Assembly: GCA_900752535.1 (NCBI GenBank)
Contig: CAADVV010000300.1
Span: 1 to 10,458, forward strand
Direction of reading: 5' to 3'
DNA from: Bacteroidales bacterium
Lineage (GTDB): Bacteria > Bacteroidota > Bacteroidia > Bacteroidales > Muribaculaceae
Length of the DNA stretch: 10,458 nucleotides
Shown here: positions 1 to 6,759 of the stretch, piece by piece
How positions within the stretch are numbered: the stretch's first letter is position 1
Layout of the letters: the number at the start of each line of letters is the position of its first letter
Made by a program: the position numbers and the translations under genes
The notes under the pieces: generated by a model
What the model was told of the DNA's origin: nothing
The model's input: only the letters and a program-made list of their open reading frames with translations
The model's database searches: none

Positions 1-51
1 GAGGGGCGCGGTGGGGTTCTCGGAGGCGGGGCGCGGGGGGTTCGGCCGGTC
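1..51. other. G-rich, probably faulty contig-edge sequence
   Basis: Forty-one of the first 50 bases are G or C, with many G runs on the plus strand, unlike the roughly balanced DNA that follows. Read on the minus strand in the frame of the neighbouring phosphoethanolamine transferase gene, the codons after its stop give D-R-P-N-P-P-R-P-A-S-E-N-P. This resembles the family continuation Y-x-R-x-T-N-P-x-L with several residues replaced by proline. The stretch therefore looks like the same gene with corrupted bases, not unrelated DNA. Miscalled bases at a contig or read end are the simplest explanation; real decay is the alternative. Confidence 0.55.
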
Positions 52-786
52 TTAGCCGTTGAGCTGCCAGTGGTCGGCGCGAGAGGTCTCGCCGATGACC
101 ATCACCAGCACTTCGGGCGTCTGCGTGCTGTCGGCTTTGGCATTGAACGTGAACCCGGCAGAGAGGTCGCTGTGGTGGTCGGTCTTTATGGAATGGCGCA
201 CGGCCAGACAGGCGTTGTCGACGGCATTGACGGGGAAAATATCGCGCACGAAAGAGAACGGTATCGATGTGAATAAGATAACAAGTAGCAGAGCCAGGGA
301 AGCGCCGAGAGTCCACAACGCGCGACGGCGATGGATTCTGAGAGCCTCGTGCGATATCTCTATATGTCGGTGCATCAGCCACACGCCGAAAACAAGGGCG
401 GGGACATAGAGAACGACCACGATGGCGATTGACGGCAGCATGTTTGACAACAGCTCATTGACCTCGCCGACGTTGGTGGTCACAAGGTTGAGAAACATGT
501 CGACGGCAATCACTGACCGTCCGTAGAGCCACAGCAATACAATCTGAAAGGCATCGAGGAATATGATTGGGAAAAACAGCCAGATGGAGAGTCCGAAGCG
601 GCGCGTCAGAGTCAGCAGCAGATAATAGACCGCCAGAGGTAGCAGTACGTTGAGCACGGCCACGGCAGCGGGCATCCCCTCGGTGAAACCGAGCATAATG
701 TTGGGGATAATCAGTAGCAGCAGAAAAACGAAGAGAGGCACGTTGGCCTTAACAAACAGACGGCCTATATGTTCAGAAAGCTTCAT
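52..786 (-). CDS. EptA-like phosphoethanolamine transferase, N-terminal half (premature stop)
   Basis: Inner-membrane enzyme family that moves phosphoethanolamine from phosphatidylethanolamine onto lipid A or other surface glycans. The 244 residues hold five predicted membrane helices (about 16-36, 39-60, 67-88, 118-138, 158-176), a periplasmic stretch with the conserved segment around N100-N110, and the start of the sulfatase-fold domain with the motif I-G-E-T-S-R-A-D-H-W. In this family the Glu (E233) binds the metal and the Thr (T234) is the nucleophile that carries the phosphoethanolamine. Family members are usually over 500 residues; here the frame stops ten residues after T234, inside the conserved L-N-G-Y segment, where TAA stands in place of the Tyr codon. 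As written the product lacks almost all of the catalytic domain and would be inactive. The start codon lies inside the end of the upstream outer-membrane protein gene (14-nt overlap), so the two are probably co-transcribed and translationally coupled. Family call sure; whether the stop is real is doubtful. Confidence 0.85.
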   Translation of the reverse strand: MKLSEHIGRLFVKANVPLFVFLLLLIIPNIMLGFTEGMPAAVAVLNVLLPLAVYYLLLTLTRRFGLSIWLFFPIIFLDAFQIVLLWLYGRSVIAVDMFLNLVTTNVGEVNELLSNMLPSIAIVVVLYVPALVFGVWLMHRHIEISHEALRIHRRRALWTLGASLALLLVILFTSIPFSFVRDIFPVNAVDNACLAVRHSIKTDHHSDLSAGFTFNAKADSTQTPEVLVMVIGETSRADHWQLNG

Positions 787-1972
787 TGATGTTGAATTCG
801 AGGCCCCATTCGCCGCGGCCGAAGCCTACGTCGAGACGGACATTGGTGTTCTTTTTGAATTCCCAGCGATAGCCCACGCCGGCGTTGGGGAGGAGATGTT
901 TCCAGCGAATGTCGCGCGGCGCGGCAAAGACTGTGCCGGTGCCTACCCATACGACCATGCCCGAGCGTCCCATGATGTGCTGGCGCAGCTCGATAGTCAG
1001 GTCGGCTGCACACTTGTCACGATAACGTCCTTCATAATATCCGCGCATCGAGATGGGACCTCCGATGATGCCCATCTCTGACCAGGGCGTCGAGCCATAG
1101 GTCAGGATGGCGCTCAGACGCGTGGCCAGCACGGCCGTGTGCCACGGACGGATATATTTGGCGATGGTCAGCCATGTCGACGAAAACGAGTGGGTGGAGT
1201 TGCCAAGGAAGCGTGGATAGAAGCGCTGGTCAAGGACAATATTCCATCCGCGTGTAGGCTCGGTGACACAGTCGCGCGAGTCATACTGAAGTGACACTCC
1301 GGCGCCGACCGAAGTGACTGTCTCCGGATTGTCTCCCCATATGGTCATGTCGTTGATATGCTTGGCCATAACATAGTTAAGCTCAAATGTCGGGCCAATG
1401 TAGATGTGAGGTACGGCCTCCCACTGAAATCCTGTGGAGAAGTTATAACCCTGTTTCTTGAATTTGGTCTTGTGGTCGTCCTGACGGCCATAGCCATATC
1501 CTATGCCCCAGTACCATGTCGGGAATGAGCTGAACTTCAGGCTGTAGTCGAGACGTGCGCGGCCACCGGGGAAGTTATGGTAGCCCACAAATCCGATTGA
1601 ATAGTAGAGCGACGTGGTTATCTGCCCTTTCAGTGACGCCATCGACATGAGCGAGCCTGTTGTGTCTGACGGCTCGGGATTATACAGAGCCGCGCCCACC
1701 AGTCCGATGCCGAATTTGGTGTCGGTTGAGTAGTAAGGTCCGCCGATGATTGAGAAGTCGATAGGTTTATAGGGTTTAGGTTTGTTGGTCTCTTTGAGAT
1801 AGTTGCTCAGGCGTCTGAAAATGTTGCGTGACGGTTTGAACTCAACGGGCGCAATTTTCAGCGGCACGAGGGTGTCAGGCGTCTCGGCGCTCAGTGAAAC
1901 GCCTGGTGCCAGCAGTGTCGCGGCTATAGCTGCGCCCTTTATTGCCGATGCAAAATTACGCAAAAAACTCAT
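773..1972 (-). CDS. outer-membrane beta-barrel protein, surface antigen (Omp85/BamA C-terminal type)
   Basis: A 399-residue exported protein. Residues 1-29 form a signal peptide (basic start, hydrophobic 12-27, cleavage probably near S-L-S-A). From about residue 70 the chain is mostly alternating aromatic and polar strands with Gly and Tyr turns, as in a beta-barrel, and it ends in Phe, the usual outer-membrane assembly signal. Two landmarks fit the barrel domain of the BamA/TamA family: Y-D-S-R-D at 230-234 and M-R-G-Y-Y-E-G-R-Y-R-D at 309-319, corresponding to the V-R-G-[FY] loop motif. There is no room for POTRA domains: only about 40 residues separate signal peptide and barrel. It is thus not BamA or TamA itself but one of the barrel-only proteins common in Bacteroidetes, whose substrate is unknown. 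It is first in an operon with the overlapping EptA-like gene, and a promoter and leader hairpin lie upstream. Family call fairly sure; function unknown. Confidence 0.8.
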   Translation of the reverse strand: MSFLRNFASAIKGAAIAATLLAPGVSLSAETPDTLVPLKIAPVEFKPSRNIFRRLSNYLKETNKPKPYKPIDFSIIGGPYYSTDTKFGIGLVGAALYNPEPSDTTGSLMSMASLKGQITTSLYYSIGFVGYHNFPGGRARLDYSLKFSSFPTWYWGIGYGYGRQDDHKTKFKKQGYNFSTGFQWEAVPHIYIGPTFELNYVMAKHINDMTIWGDNPETVTSVGAGVSLQYDSRDCVTEPTRGWNIVLDQRFYPRFLGNSTHSFSSTWLTIAKYIRPWHTAVLATRLSAILTYGSTPWSEMGIIGGPISMRGYYEGRYRDKCAADLTIELRQHIMGRSGMVVWVGTGTVFAAPRDIRWKHLLPNAGVGYRWEFKKNTNVRLDVGFGRGEWGLEFNINEAF

Positions 1973-2045
1973 TTGTGCGGTTGTTGAGTTATAGGTCTGA
2001 AAGTCTGTTCTTGTCTTTTTCTTTATTTTATGTAGTTGTTGCTGT

Positions 2046-2088
2046 TTCTTAACGTTCTGGCGTCCCGAGAGTTCTCGGCAGTTAAGAA
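2046..2088 (-). promoter_or_regulatory. nested stem-loop in the leader of the barrel-protein operon
   Basis: An outer perfect 8-bp inverted repeat, TTCTTAAC (2046-2053) with GTTAAGAA (2081-2088), encloses a second perfect one, CCGAGA (2065-2070) with TCTCGG (2073-2078). In RNA the inner arm would close on a small loop. Judged from the promoter at 2097-2125, minus-strand transcription would begin at about 2090, so this structure would stand at the very 5' end of the transcript, roughly 75 nt before the start codon at 1972. A 5'-terminal stem-loop can stabilise an mRNA or bind a regulator; which applies here cannot be told. It could also be a DNA operator. Confidence 0.45.
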
Positions 2089-2096
2089 TTACGGCA

Positions 2097-2125
2097 CAAA
2101 GTTAGGCACAAAAACGCGAGTCAAA
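2097..2125 (-). promoter_or_regulatory. Bacteroidetes-type promoter for the barrel protein / EptA-like operon
   Basis: On the minus strand TAACTTTG (2104 down to 2097) matches the Bacteroidetes -7 consensus TAnnTTTG exactly, and TTTG (2125 down to 2122) matches the -33 element, with 17 nt between them, at the short end of the usual spacing. The start point would be near 2090, giving a leader of about 118 nt. No equally good promoter was found for the divergent plus-strand gene. The best is TTTG at 2133-2136 with AACTTTTG at 2151-2158, one base off consensus and only 14 nt apart; if used, it would make the two promoters nearly back to back. Confidence 0.6.
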
Positions 2126-2251
2126 TTGTTGGTTTGTTGGCCGTAATGTCAACTTTTGTGTCACAGAAGCGCTCTCGAACGCAGAAATTTTACTATTAAA
2201 CAAGTCAAACGGGGGGAAAAGTTTGTTAAGAGAATAAACGATTCGACTATT

Positions 2252-3145
2252 ATGAGACTTTTCAGGCAATATGTCATAGCGACACTGATAGCGGGGGCAA
2301 TAGCCCCGGCATCATGTCGGGCACAGACGGTGTCACAACCTGATACGGTGCTCGCCGACACGGCTGTTGCCGTGATCGACAGCGCCTTTGCGACGGCTCA
2401 GCCGAATGTGACACCGGAGCAGTCTATGATGTGCCGCAAACCGATGAAGCGGCCTCATGATGATCTCTATCAGCATCCCTATTCAATGTGGCGCCACTGT
2501 CCGAACTGGCCGCGCCTTCTGGAGAATACCGGTGTTCTTTTCGCTGCCGGATTCGCCACTTTGGGTGTTTTAGAGATTCTGCCGGACAATACAACGGCAT
2601 GGAACACTGCAGAGCGTAAGCGTGTCCCGTTTTTCAAACGCTGGTGGAATCACGTGAAGGTCGGTCCGGTATGGGACAGTGACCTGCCGCTCTTCAACTA
2701 TATACTCCACCCCTATGCGGGTGGCGCCTACTATATGTCAGCCCGTTCGCAAGGTTTCAACGTTCTGGGTTCTTTTGCCTATTGCGCGTTTATCTCCACT
2801 GTTTTCTGGGAATACGGCATCGAGTGCTTCAACGAAGTGCCTTCAATCCAGGACCTCATCATCACGCCTGTCGGTGGCATGGTTCTTGGCGAAGCGTTCT
2901 ATCTGGCCAAACGCCGTATTGTTAGTGATGGATATCGCCTCTGTGGTTCGCCGGTGCTTGGCAATATTGTCGCCGTATTGATTGACCCTGTCAATGAGGT
3001 TCTCGGATTCATATTCGGCAACTCGGCTCGTCAGTGGATAAAATATAACCGCTGTCATTCCGGAGCAAAGGTCGAATCGTCGTGGGGGCCGGTCTCGGCC
3101 GGATGGTCGTCAGGCTTTGGACTGAACGTGACTGCGACATTTTGA
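2252..3145 (+). CDS. DUF3943 domain-containing exported protein
   Basis: A 297-residue protein of the DUF3943 family, widespread in Bacteroidetes and of unknown function. The start at 2252 is chosen because it directly opens a signal peptide (M-R-L-F-R then a hydrophobic run, cleavage near S-C-R-A at 24). The frame is open back to 2156, but those 32 codons give a polar, basic extension. The Cys in the signal does not sit in a proper lipobox (P-A-S-C), so signal peptidase I is more likely. The family core is visible at Y-I-L-H-P-Y-A-G-G-A-Y-Y-M-S-A-R (150-165) and at F-W-E-Y-G-I-E...N-E-V-P-S-I-Q-D-L-I (185-203), followed by T-P-V-G-G-M-V-L-G-E-A. Short hydrophobic stretches near 92-110, 170-184 and 205-217, and the final aromatic-ending strand (L-N-V-T-A-T-F), suggest an outer-membrane or membrane-associated location. 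The PCMD gene follows after 50 nt in the same direction. Family sure; role unknown. Confidence 0.82.
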   Translation: MRLFRQYVIATLIAGAIAPASCRAQTVSQPDTVLADTAVAVIDSAFATAQPNVTPEQSMMCRKPMKRPHDDLYQHPYSMWRHCPNWPRLLENTGVLFAAGFATLGVLEILPDNTTAWNTAERKRVPFFKRWWNHVKVGPVWDSDLPLFNYILHPYAGGAYYMSARSQGFNVLGSFAYCAFISTVFWEYGIECFNEVPSIQDLIITPVGGMVLGEAFYLAKRRIVSDGYRLCGSPVLGNIVAVLIDPVNEVLGFIFGNSARQWIKYNRCHSGAKVESSWGPVSAGWSSGFGLNVTATF

Positions 3146-3195
3146 CCAACTATAAGCACGGATAACACACAAACAGTGACAGTGAGGACTTTTCT

Positions 3196-4212
3196 ATGAA
3201 CAGACATATTCGTAATTTTGCCACTTCAATTATGAAACAAAAAAGAAATATAATGCTGTCGGCTCTTGTGGCGGCGACGGTGTTTGTTCCGGCTATGGTC
3301 GGTGCGGCCACACTACGTGTCGAACCTATCAACTACGGGAACTTCGACTCATGGATTACGCGTAATCTTAAAGAGAGCGCAGTCATAGGCGGCAAACAGG
3401 AGACAGCCTATGAAGTCGGTCCGACATCGGTCATCAACGGCAATAAGGCCTATACCAACCGTGGCGGTTCGCCCTGGGCGACGTCAAACGTCTATGCCCA
3501 CGTTTCGGGTATATCAAAGGTGTCAAATGCTGTCTATCCGGCTGACCGGCCGGGGTATGGCAAGTGTGCTAAGCTGACGTCGCATCTTGAGAGCGTTAAG
3601 GTGTTGGGTATCATTAATATGGACGTAATGGTGGCTGGCTCGATGTTTCTCGGTCGTATGCTCGAGCCGATCACTTCTACAAAAAATCCCTACTCCAAGA
3701 TGGAGATGGGTATTCCATATCACAAGCGTCCCAAAGCTCTCGTATTTGACTACAAGGTCGATATGCCTGCCGAAAACACACGCATCAAATCGTCTGGTTT
3801 CGGCTCGAAAAAGACACTCCCGGGCCGCGATAATGCCGTTGTGTTTGTGCTGCTCCAACGCCGCTGGGAGACACCCGACGGCGTCATTCATGCCAAACGC
3901 GTGGCCTCGGGGTCTCAGAAATTCCGCAAATCAACACCGTGGGTCAACTCTCATCCCGTCAACCTGATTTACGGAGACCCGAGAGGCAAGGCCGGCTATG
4001 ACGCCTCGACAATGGCGCTCCGCAGCGGCTCGGATGCCTACTATGCACGCAATTCAAAGGGCAAGATGGTCCGCGTTGAGGAAGAAGGCTATGATGACCC
4101 GTCGGCCACGCCAACTCACGCCATCGTGATGCTCAGTGCGGGTGACGGCGCACCCTATGTCGGCACCCCGGGCCTGACATTCTATGTTGACAATGTCGGT
4201 TTCGGCTTCTGA
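3196..4212 (+). CDS. PCMD domain-containing protein (putative carbohydrate metabolism domain)
   Basis: A 338-residue exported protein. The family (Pfam PCMD) is common in gut Bacteroidetes and was named for a presumed role in carbohydrate metabolism; no reaction is known to me. Visible family features are N-F-D-S-W-I-T-R (49-56), S-P-W-A-T-S-N (92-98), A-K-L-T-S (125-129), V-A-G-S-M-F-L-G-R-M (146-155), M-G-I-P-Y-H-K-R-P-K-A-L (171-182) followed by F-D-Y-K, and the closing strand G-L-T-F-Y-V-D-N-V (326-334). Two starts are possible. The longer one (3196) gives a signal peptide with an unusually long basic n-region; an ATG at 3232 gives a more typical one (M-K-Q-K-R-N-I-M then hydrophobic) and has A at -3, so the true start may be 3232. 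No lipobox Cys is present, although many relatives are lipoproteins, and the protein is nearly all PCMD domain without N-terminal repeats. It probably shares a transcript with the DUF3943 gene and ends before a hairpin terminator. Confidence 0.75.
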   Translation: MNRHIRNFATSIMKQKRNIMLSALVAATVFVPAMVGAATLRVEPINYGNFDSWITRNLKESAVIGGKQETAYEVGPTSVINGNKAYTNRGGSPWATSNVYAHVSGISKVSNAVYPADRPGYGKCAKLTSHLESVKVLGIINMDVMVAGSMFLGRMLEPITSTKNPYSKMEMGIPYHKRPKALVFDYKVDMPAENTRIKSSGFGSKKTLPGRDNAVVFVLLQRRWETPDGVIHAKRVASGSQKFRKSTPWVNSHPVNLIYGDPRGKAGYDASTMALRSGSDAYYARNSKGKMVRVEEEGYDDPSATPTHAIVMLSAGDGAPYVGTPGLTFYVDNVGFGF

Positions 4213-4241
4213 ACTCAAACCTGAACTGAACAAGATAACAA

Positions 4242-4279
4242 ACAGAGGCGTCCGCTCGGTTGAGATAGGACGCCTCTGT
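4242..4279. terminator. bidirectional hairpin between convergent genes
   Basis: ACAGAGGCGTCC (4242-4253) and GGACGCCTCTGT (4268-4279) form a perfect 12-bp stem around a 14-nt loop, in which CTC and GAG can pair further. It lies 30 nt after the stop of the PCMD gene on the plus strand and 26 nt after the stop of the TolC-like gene on the minus strand. The tails are only moderately T-rich on either side (GGCTTATTTA on plus, TTGTTATCTT on minus), so it may act as a weak intrinsic terminator in both directions and as a 3'-end stabiliser for both transcripts. Confidence 0.75.
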
Positions 4280-4304
4280 CGGCTTATTTATCCGGAAAGA
4301 GGGG

Positions 4305-5600
4305 TCAGCGGTTATAGAAGGCGAGGATGCGGCCGCGCATAATCAGTTCGTAGCGGGCCTGGACGTTTTCGGCCACGGCACGTACATAAGCTGATTTAGC
4401 CTGCTCATATTCGGTGGCATTAGCGCGTCCGTAATTATATTTTTCCTGCATGGCCAGAAACGCGTCATGGCTTGAGTCGCGTGCGATTTTCGATGACGAA
4501 AGTTTTTTCTCTGCGGCCACGGCGCGATAGTAGGCCTGTTGGATATCCTTATATATGTTGTCGCAGCTTGTCTCGTAATTCAGCTTGGCTGTGGTTTCCT
4601 CGAGACGTGCTCGTCTGACGTTGTTGCGGGTCGAGAAAGCGTCGAAGATTGGGATGTTGAGCGAGAACCCGAGACCTGTGGAATAGTTGTCGCGCATCTG
4701 GCGTGCGAACGACGGATTCTGTTCGCCGTTGAGCTTGTAGTAGGTAGACCCTAAGCCGAGGTTGAACGAAAGGGTTGGCAGATATCCGCTACGGGCGACA
4801 TCGACCTGGCGTTTGGCGGCATCGATACGCAGACGCGAGGCTGCCAGTGTGTGGTTGTTTTCGAGTGCCCGTTTGTATACTTCGTCTGGGTCGCCGATAA
4901 AGGCTTCCTCGTCCCGTAGGGGAGCCACATCGAAATTTTCGGGGTCGGGAAGACGCAGCAGCTGGGTGAGGTCGAGCAGTGCCAGTTTCCAGTCGTTGTC
5001 TGCATTGACGGCTGAGAGTTCGTCCTGTGCGAGCTGCGAGCGTGCTTCGGTCACGTCGAGCTCGGCAATTTTGCCGGCCTCAAAGAGGTCCTGACGGCGT
5101 TTAAGCTCTATTTTTGATAAGTTCTGGGTCTCGAGGGCAACCTCATAGATTTCGCGTGCATATAGCACCTGAAGATAGGCTGCCATCACGTTGAGTGTGA
5201 CGTCATCTTTGGCCGCTTCAACATCCTCGACTACGGCTGCGAGGCTTGCGCGGGCATATTTCTCCTGGCGCCAGGCGCTGAGGCCCTGAAACAGCGGCAG
5301 GTTCATATTCACTCCCCAGTTGAATGACTGGGTGTTACGGTTGGCATAGGTGTTCTCGGATGTCAGACCGCGGCCGAAGCTGAACGATTCGGACGCTGAC
5401 GCCGAGAGCGACGGAAGATAGCGGTCGCGTGCCTCTGTGACGCTGAGCTCTGCGCCCTGGCGGTCAAGCTGACGCGAGCGAACGGTCAGATTGTGCTCGC
5501 GGGCATAGCTGATACAGCTGTCAAGGCTCCAGGTCGAGGCGTCCGCGGCTACGGCTGACAGCGTCAGGGCTGTCGCCGTGATGATATGACGTATGTTCAT
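4305..5600 (-). CDS. TolC-family outer-membrane efflux channel
   Basis: Outer-membrane channel of the exporter encoded by this operon. The 431 residues match the TolC family in length. Residues 1-21 are a signal peptide (cleavage near A-D-A). Two outer-membrane-efflux-protein repeats follow (about 25-215 and 240-425). They share the motif Y-L-P-[ST]-L-S at 61-66 and 273-278, which leads into the first strand, and L-P-L-F-Q-G (101-106) or I-P-I-F-D-A (316-321) at the second strand. Long Ala/Glu/Arg-rich helices in each repeat (e.g. 110-215 and 325-425) form the periplasmic tunnel. It is the last gene of the operon, 25 nt after the adaptor gene, and a hairpin terminator follows. Having its own channel gene suggests a dedicated exporter instead of one sharing a general TolC. 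Confidence 0.93.
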   Translation of the reverse strand: MNIRHIITATALTLSAVAADASTWSLDSCISYAREHNLTVRSRQLDRQGAELSVTEARDRYLPSLSASASESFSFGRGLTSENTYANRNTQSFNWGVNMNLPLFQGLSAWRQEKYARASLAAVVEDVEAAKDDVTLNVMAAYLQVLYAREIYEVALETQNLSKIELKRRQDLFEAGKIAELDVTEARSQLAQDELSAVNADNDWKLALLDLTQLLRLPDPENFDVAPLRDEEAFIGDPDEVYKRALENNHTLAASRLRIDAAKRQVDVARSGYLPTLSFNLGLGSTYYKLNGEQNPSFARQMRDNYSTGLGFSLNIPIFDAFSTRNNVRRARLEETTAKLNYETSCDNIYKDIQQAYYRAVAAEKKLSSSKIARDSSHDAFLAMQEKYNYGRANATEYEQAKSAYVRAVAENVQARYELIMRGRILAFYNR

Positions 5601-5625
5601 ATGAGATGAGTGTCAGATGGTTAGC

Positions 5626-6744
5626 TTACATTCCTCCCATGGCGGCCATGTTGGGGTCAACTTTGGCTCCGCGGAGTTTGACTTTCGAGTCGATGCCGCC
5701 GAGGATCTGTATGTTGATGCCGTCGGAGATACCGGTCTTCACCGAACGCCGGTCAAACTGGCGCCCGAGGCTGTCGGTCTGGACATAGACAAATGTCGAG
5801 TCGCCGGCAAATTCGACCACGCTCTCAGGAACAGCCAAAGTCTTCTCGGCTTTGGCCAGAATGACGCTGGCGTTGGCGCTGTAGCCCGAGCGCAGATTCA
5901 CGTCGTCGGGGACCACGATGGCTGCCTTGATTTCAAATGTATTGGCTCCGCTCGTGTTGGTCGATTTGGGCGAGATATATTCGATGGTTGCGCCCAACTC
6001 GAGGTCGGGGAGGGCGCCCACGGTGATGTTCATCTCCTGGCCGACGCTCAGGTTGCCCACCTCGGTCTCGTCGACATTGCCTTTGAATATCAGGTTTGAC
6101 ATATCGGCGATGGTGGCGATTGTCGTACCGTCATTCATCGTGTTGGCCTGAATGACCGATGTACCGACTTTGACGGGTACATCAAGCACGAGACCCGATG
6201 TGGTGGCCCTCACAAGCGTGTTTGATCCGGTGGCGTTGTTGGGCGACACGCCGTCGCGTACAATCAGATAGGCATCGTTTGCAGCCGTCAGTTCGGCCTG
6301 GGCTTTCTGGACCTCAACGGCCGTGGCTTCGAAGTCTTCGCGTGAAATAACTTTCTTGGCATAGAGCGTGGTGTTGCGCTCGTGGCGCGTCTTGGCGTCC
6401 GCAAGTGCTATTTTAGCTGTCTCTATGCGTGACTGGGCCGAGGAGAGTTGCGAGTCGTCGGGGACAACCTTGATTTTGGCAAGGATGTCGCCGGTTTTGA
6501 CCATTGTGCCGGCTTCGACATTGATTTCGACGATGATGCCTGAAATCTGAGGCTTCACGTTGATTTCGTCACGCGGTTCGATTGTGCCTGTCAGCACGGT
6601 TGATTTGACGATGTCTGTCGTTGTAGGCTCGACGGTCTCATAGACATCTTCCTTGGGCTGGGAGTTGAGATAGAGATAGACAAATGTGCCGATGATTATG
6701 ACACCTATGACTACCCACATCATGATTTTGAAAAACTTCTTCAT
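5626..6744 (-). CDS. periplasmic adaptor (membrane fusion) subunit, MacA/HlyD type
   Basis: Links the inner-membrane ABC transporter to the outer-membrane channel. The 372 residues start with a short basic stretch and one membrane helix (about 8-27) that anchors the protein with its bulk in the periplasm. Then come the first biotinyl/lipoyl half (about 61-93, I-S-G-I-I-V-E-I-N-V-E-A-G with V-K-T-G-D), an alpha-helical hairpin (about 97-162, including A-L-A-D-A-K-T-R-H-E-R and A-Q-A-E-L-T-A-A), the second lipoyl half (about 177-200, S-G-L-V-L-D-V-P-V), a beta-barrel domain (about 207-300) and a membrane-proximal domain. The tail M-A-A-M-G-G-M is Met/Gly-rich. The order of domains and the pairing with MacB-type permeases favour a MacA-like role. 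The gene lies 15 nt after permease 2 and 25 nt before the TolC-like gene. Confidence 0.92.
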   Translation of the reverse strand: MKKFFKIMMWVVIGVIIIGTFVYLYLNSQPKEDVYETVEPTTTDIVKSTVLTGTIEPRDEINVKPQISGIIVEINVEAGTMVKTGDILAKIKVVPDDSQLSSAQSRIETAKIALADAKTRHERNTTLYAKKVISREDFEATAVEVQKAQAELTAANDAYLIVRDGVSPNNATGSNTLVRATTSGLVLDVPVKVGTSVIQANTMNDGTTIATIADMSNLIFKGNVDETEVGNLSVGQEMNITVGALPDLELGATIEYISPKSTNTSGANTFEIKAAIVVPDDVNLRSGYSANASVILAKAEKTLAVPESVVEFAGDSTFVYVQTDSLGRQFDRRSVKTGISDGINIQILGGIDSKVKLRGAKVDPNMAAMGGM

Positions 6745-6759
6745 ATATGCTGCTGGTTT

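Noticed and set aside
650..1081. A 143-codon plus-strand open frame antisense to the barrel protein and transferase genes
   Set aside because: No protein-like features, and both genes on the other strand are well supported.
2156..2251. N-terminal extension of the DUF3943 gene by 32 codons
   Set aside because: The added residues are polar and basic and would bury the signal peptide; the ATG at 2252 is the sensible start.
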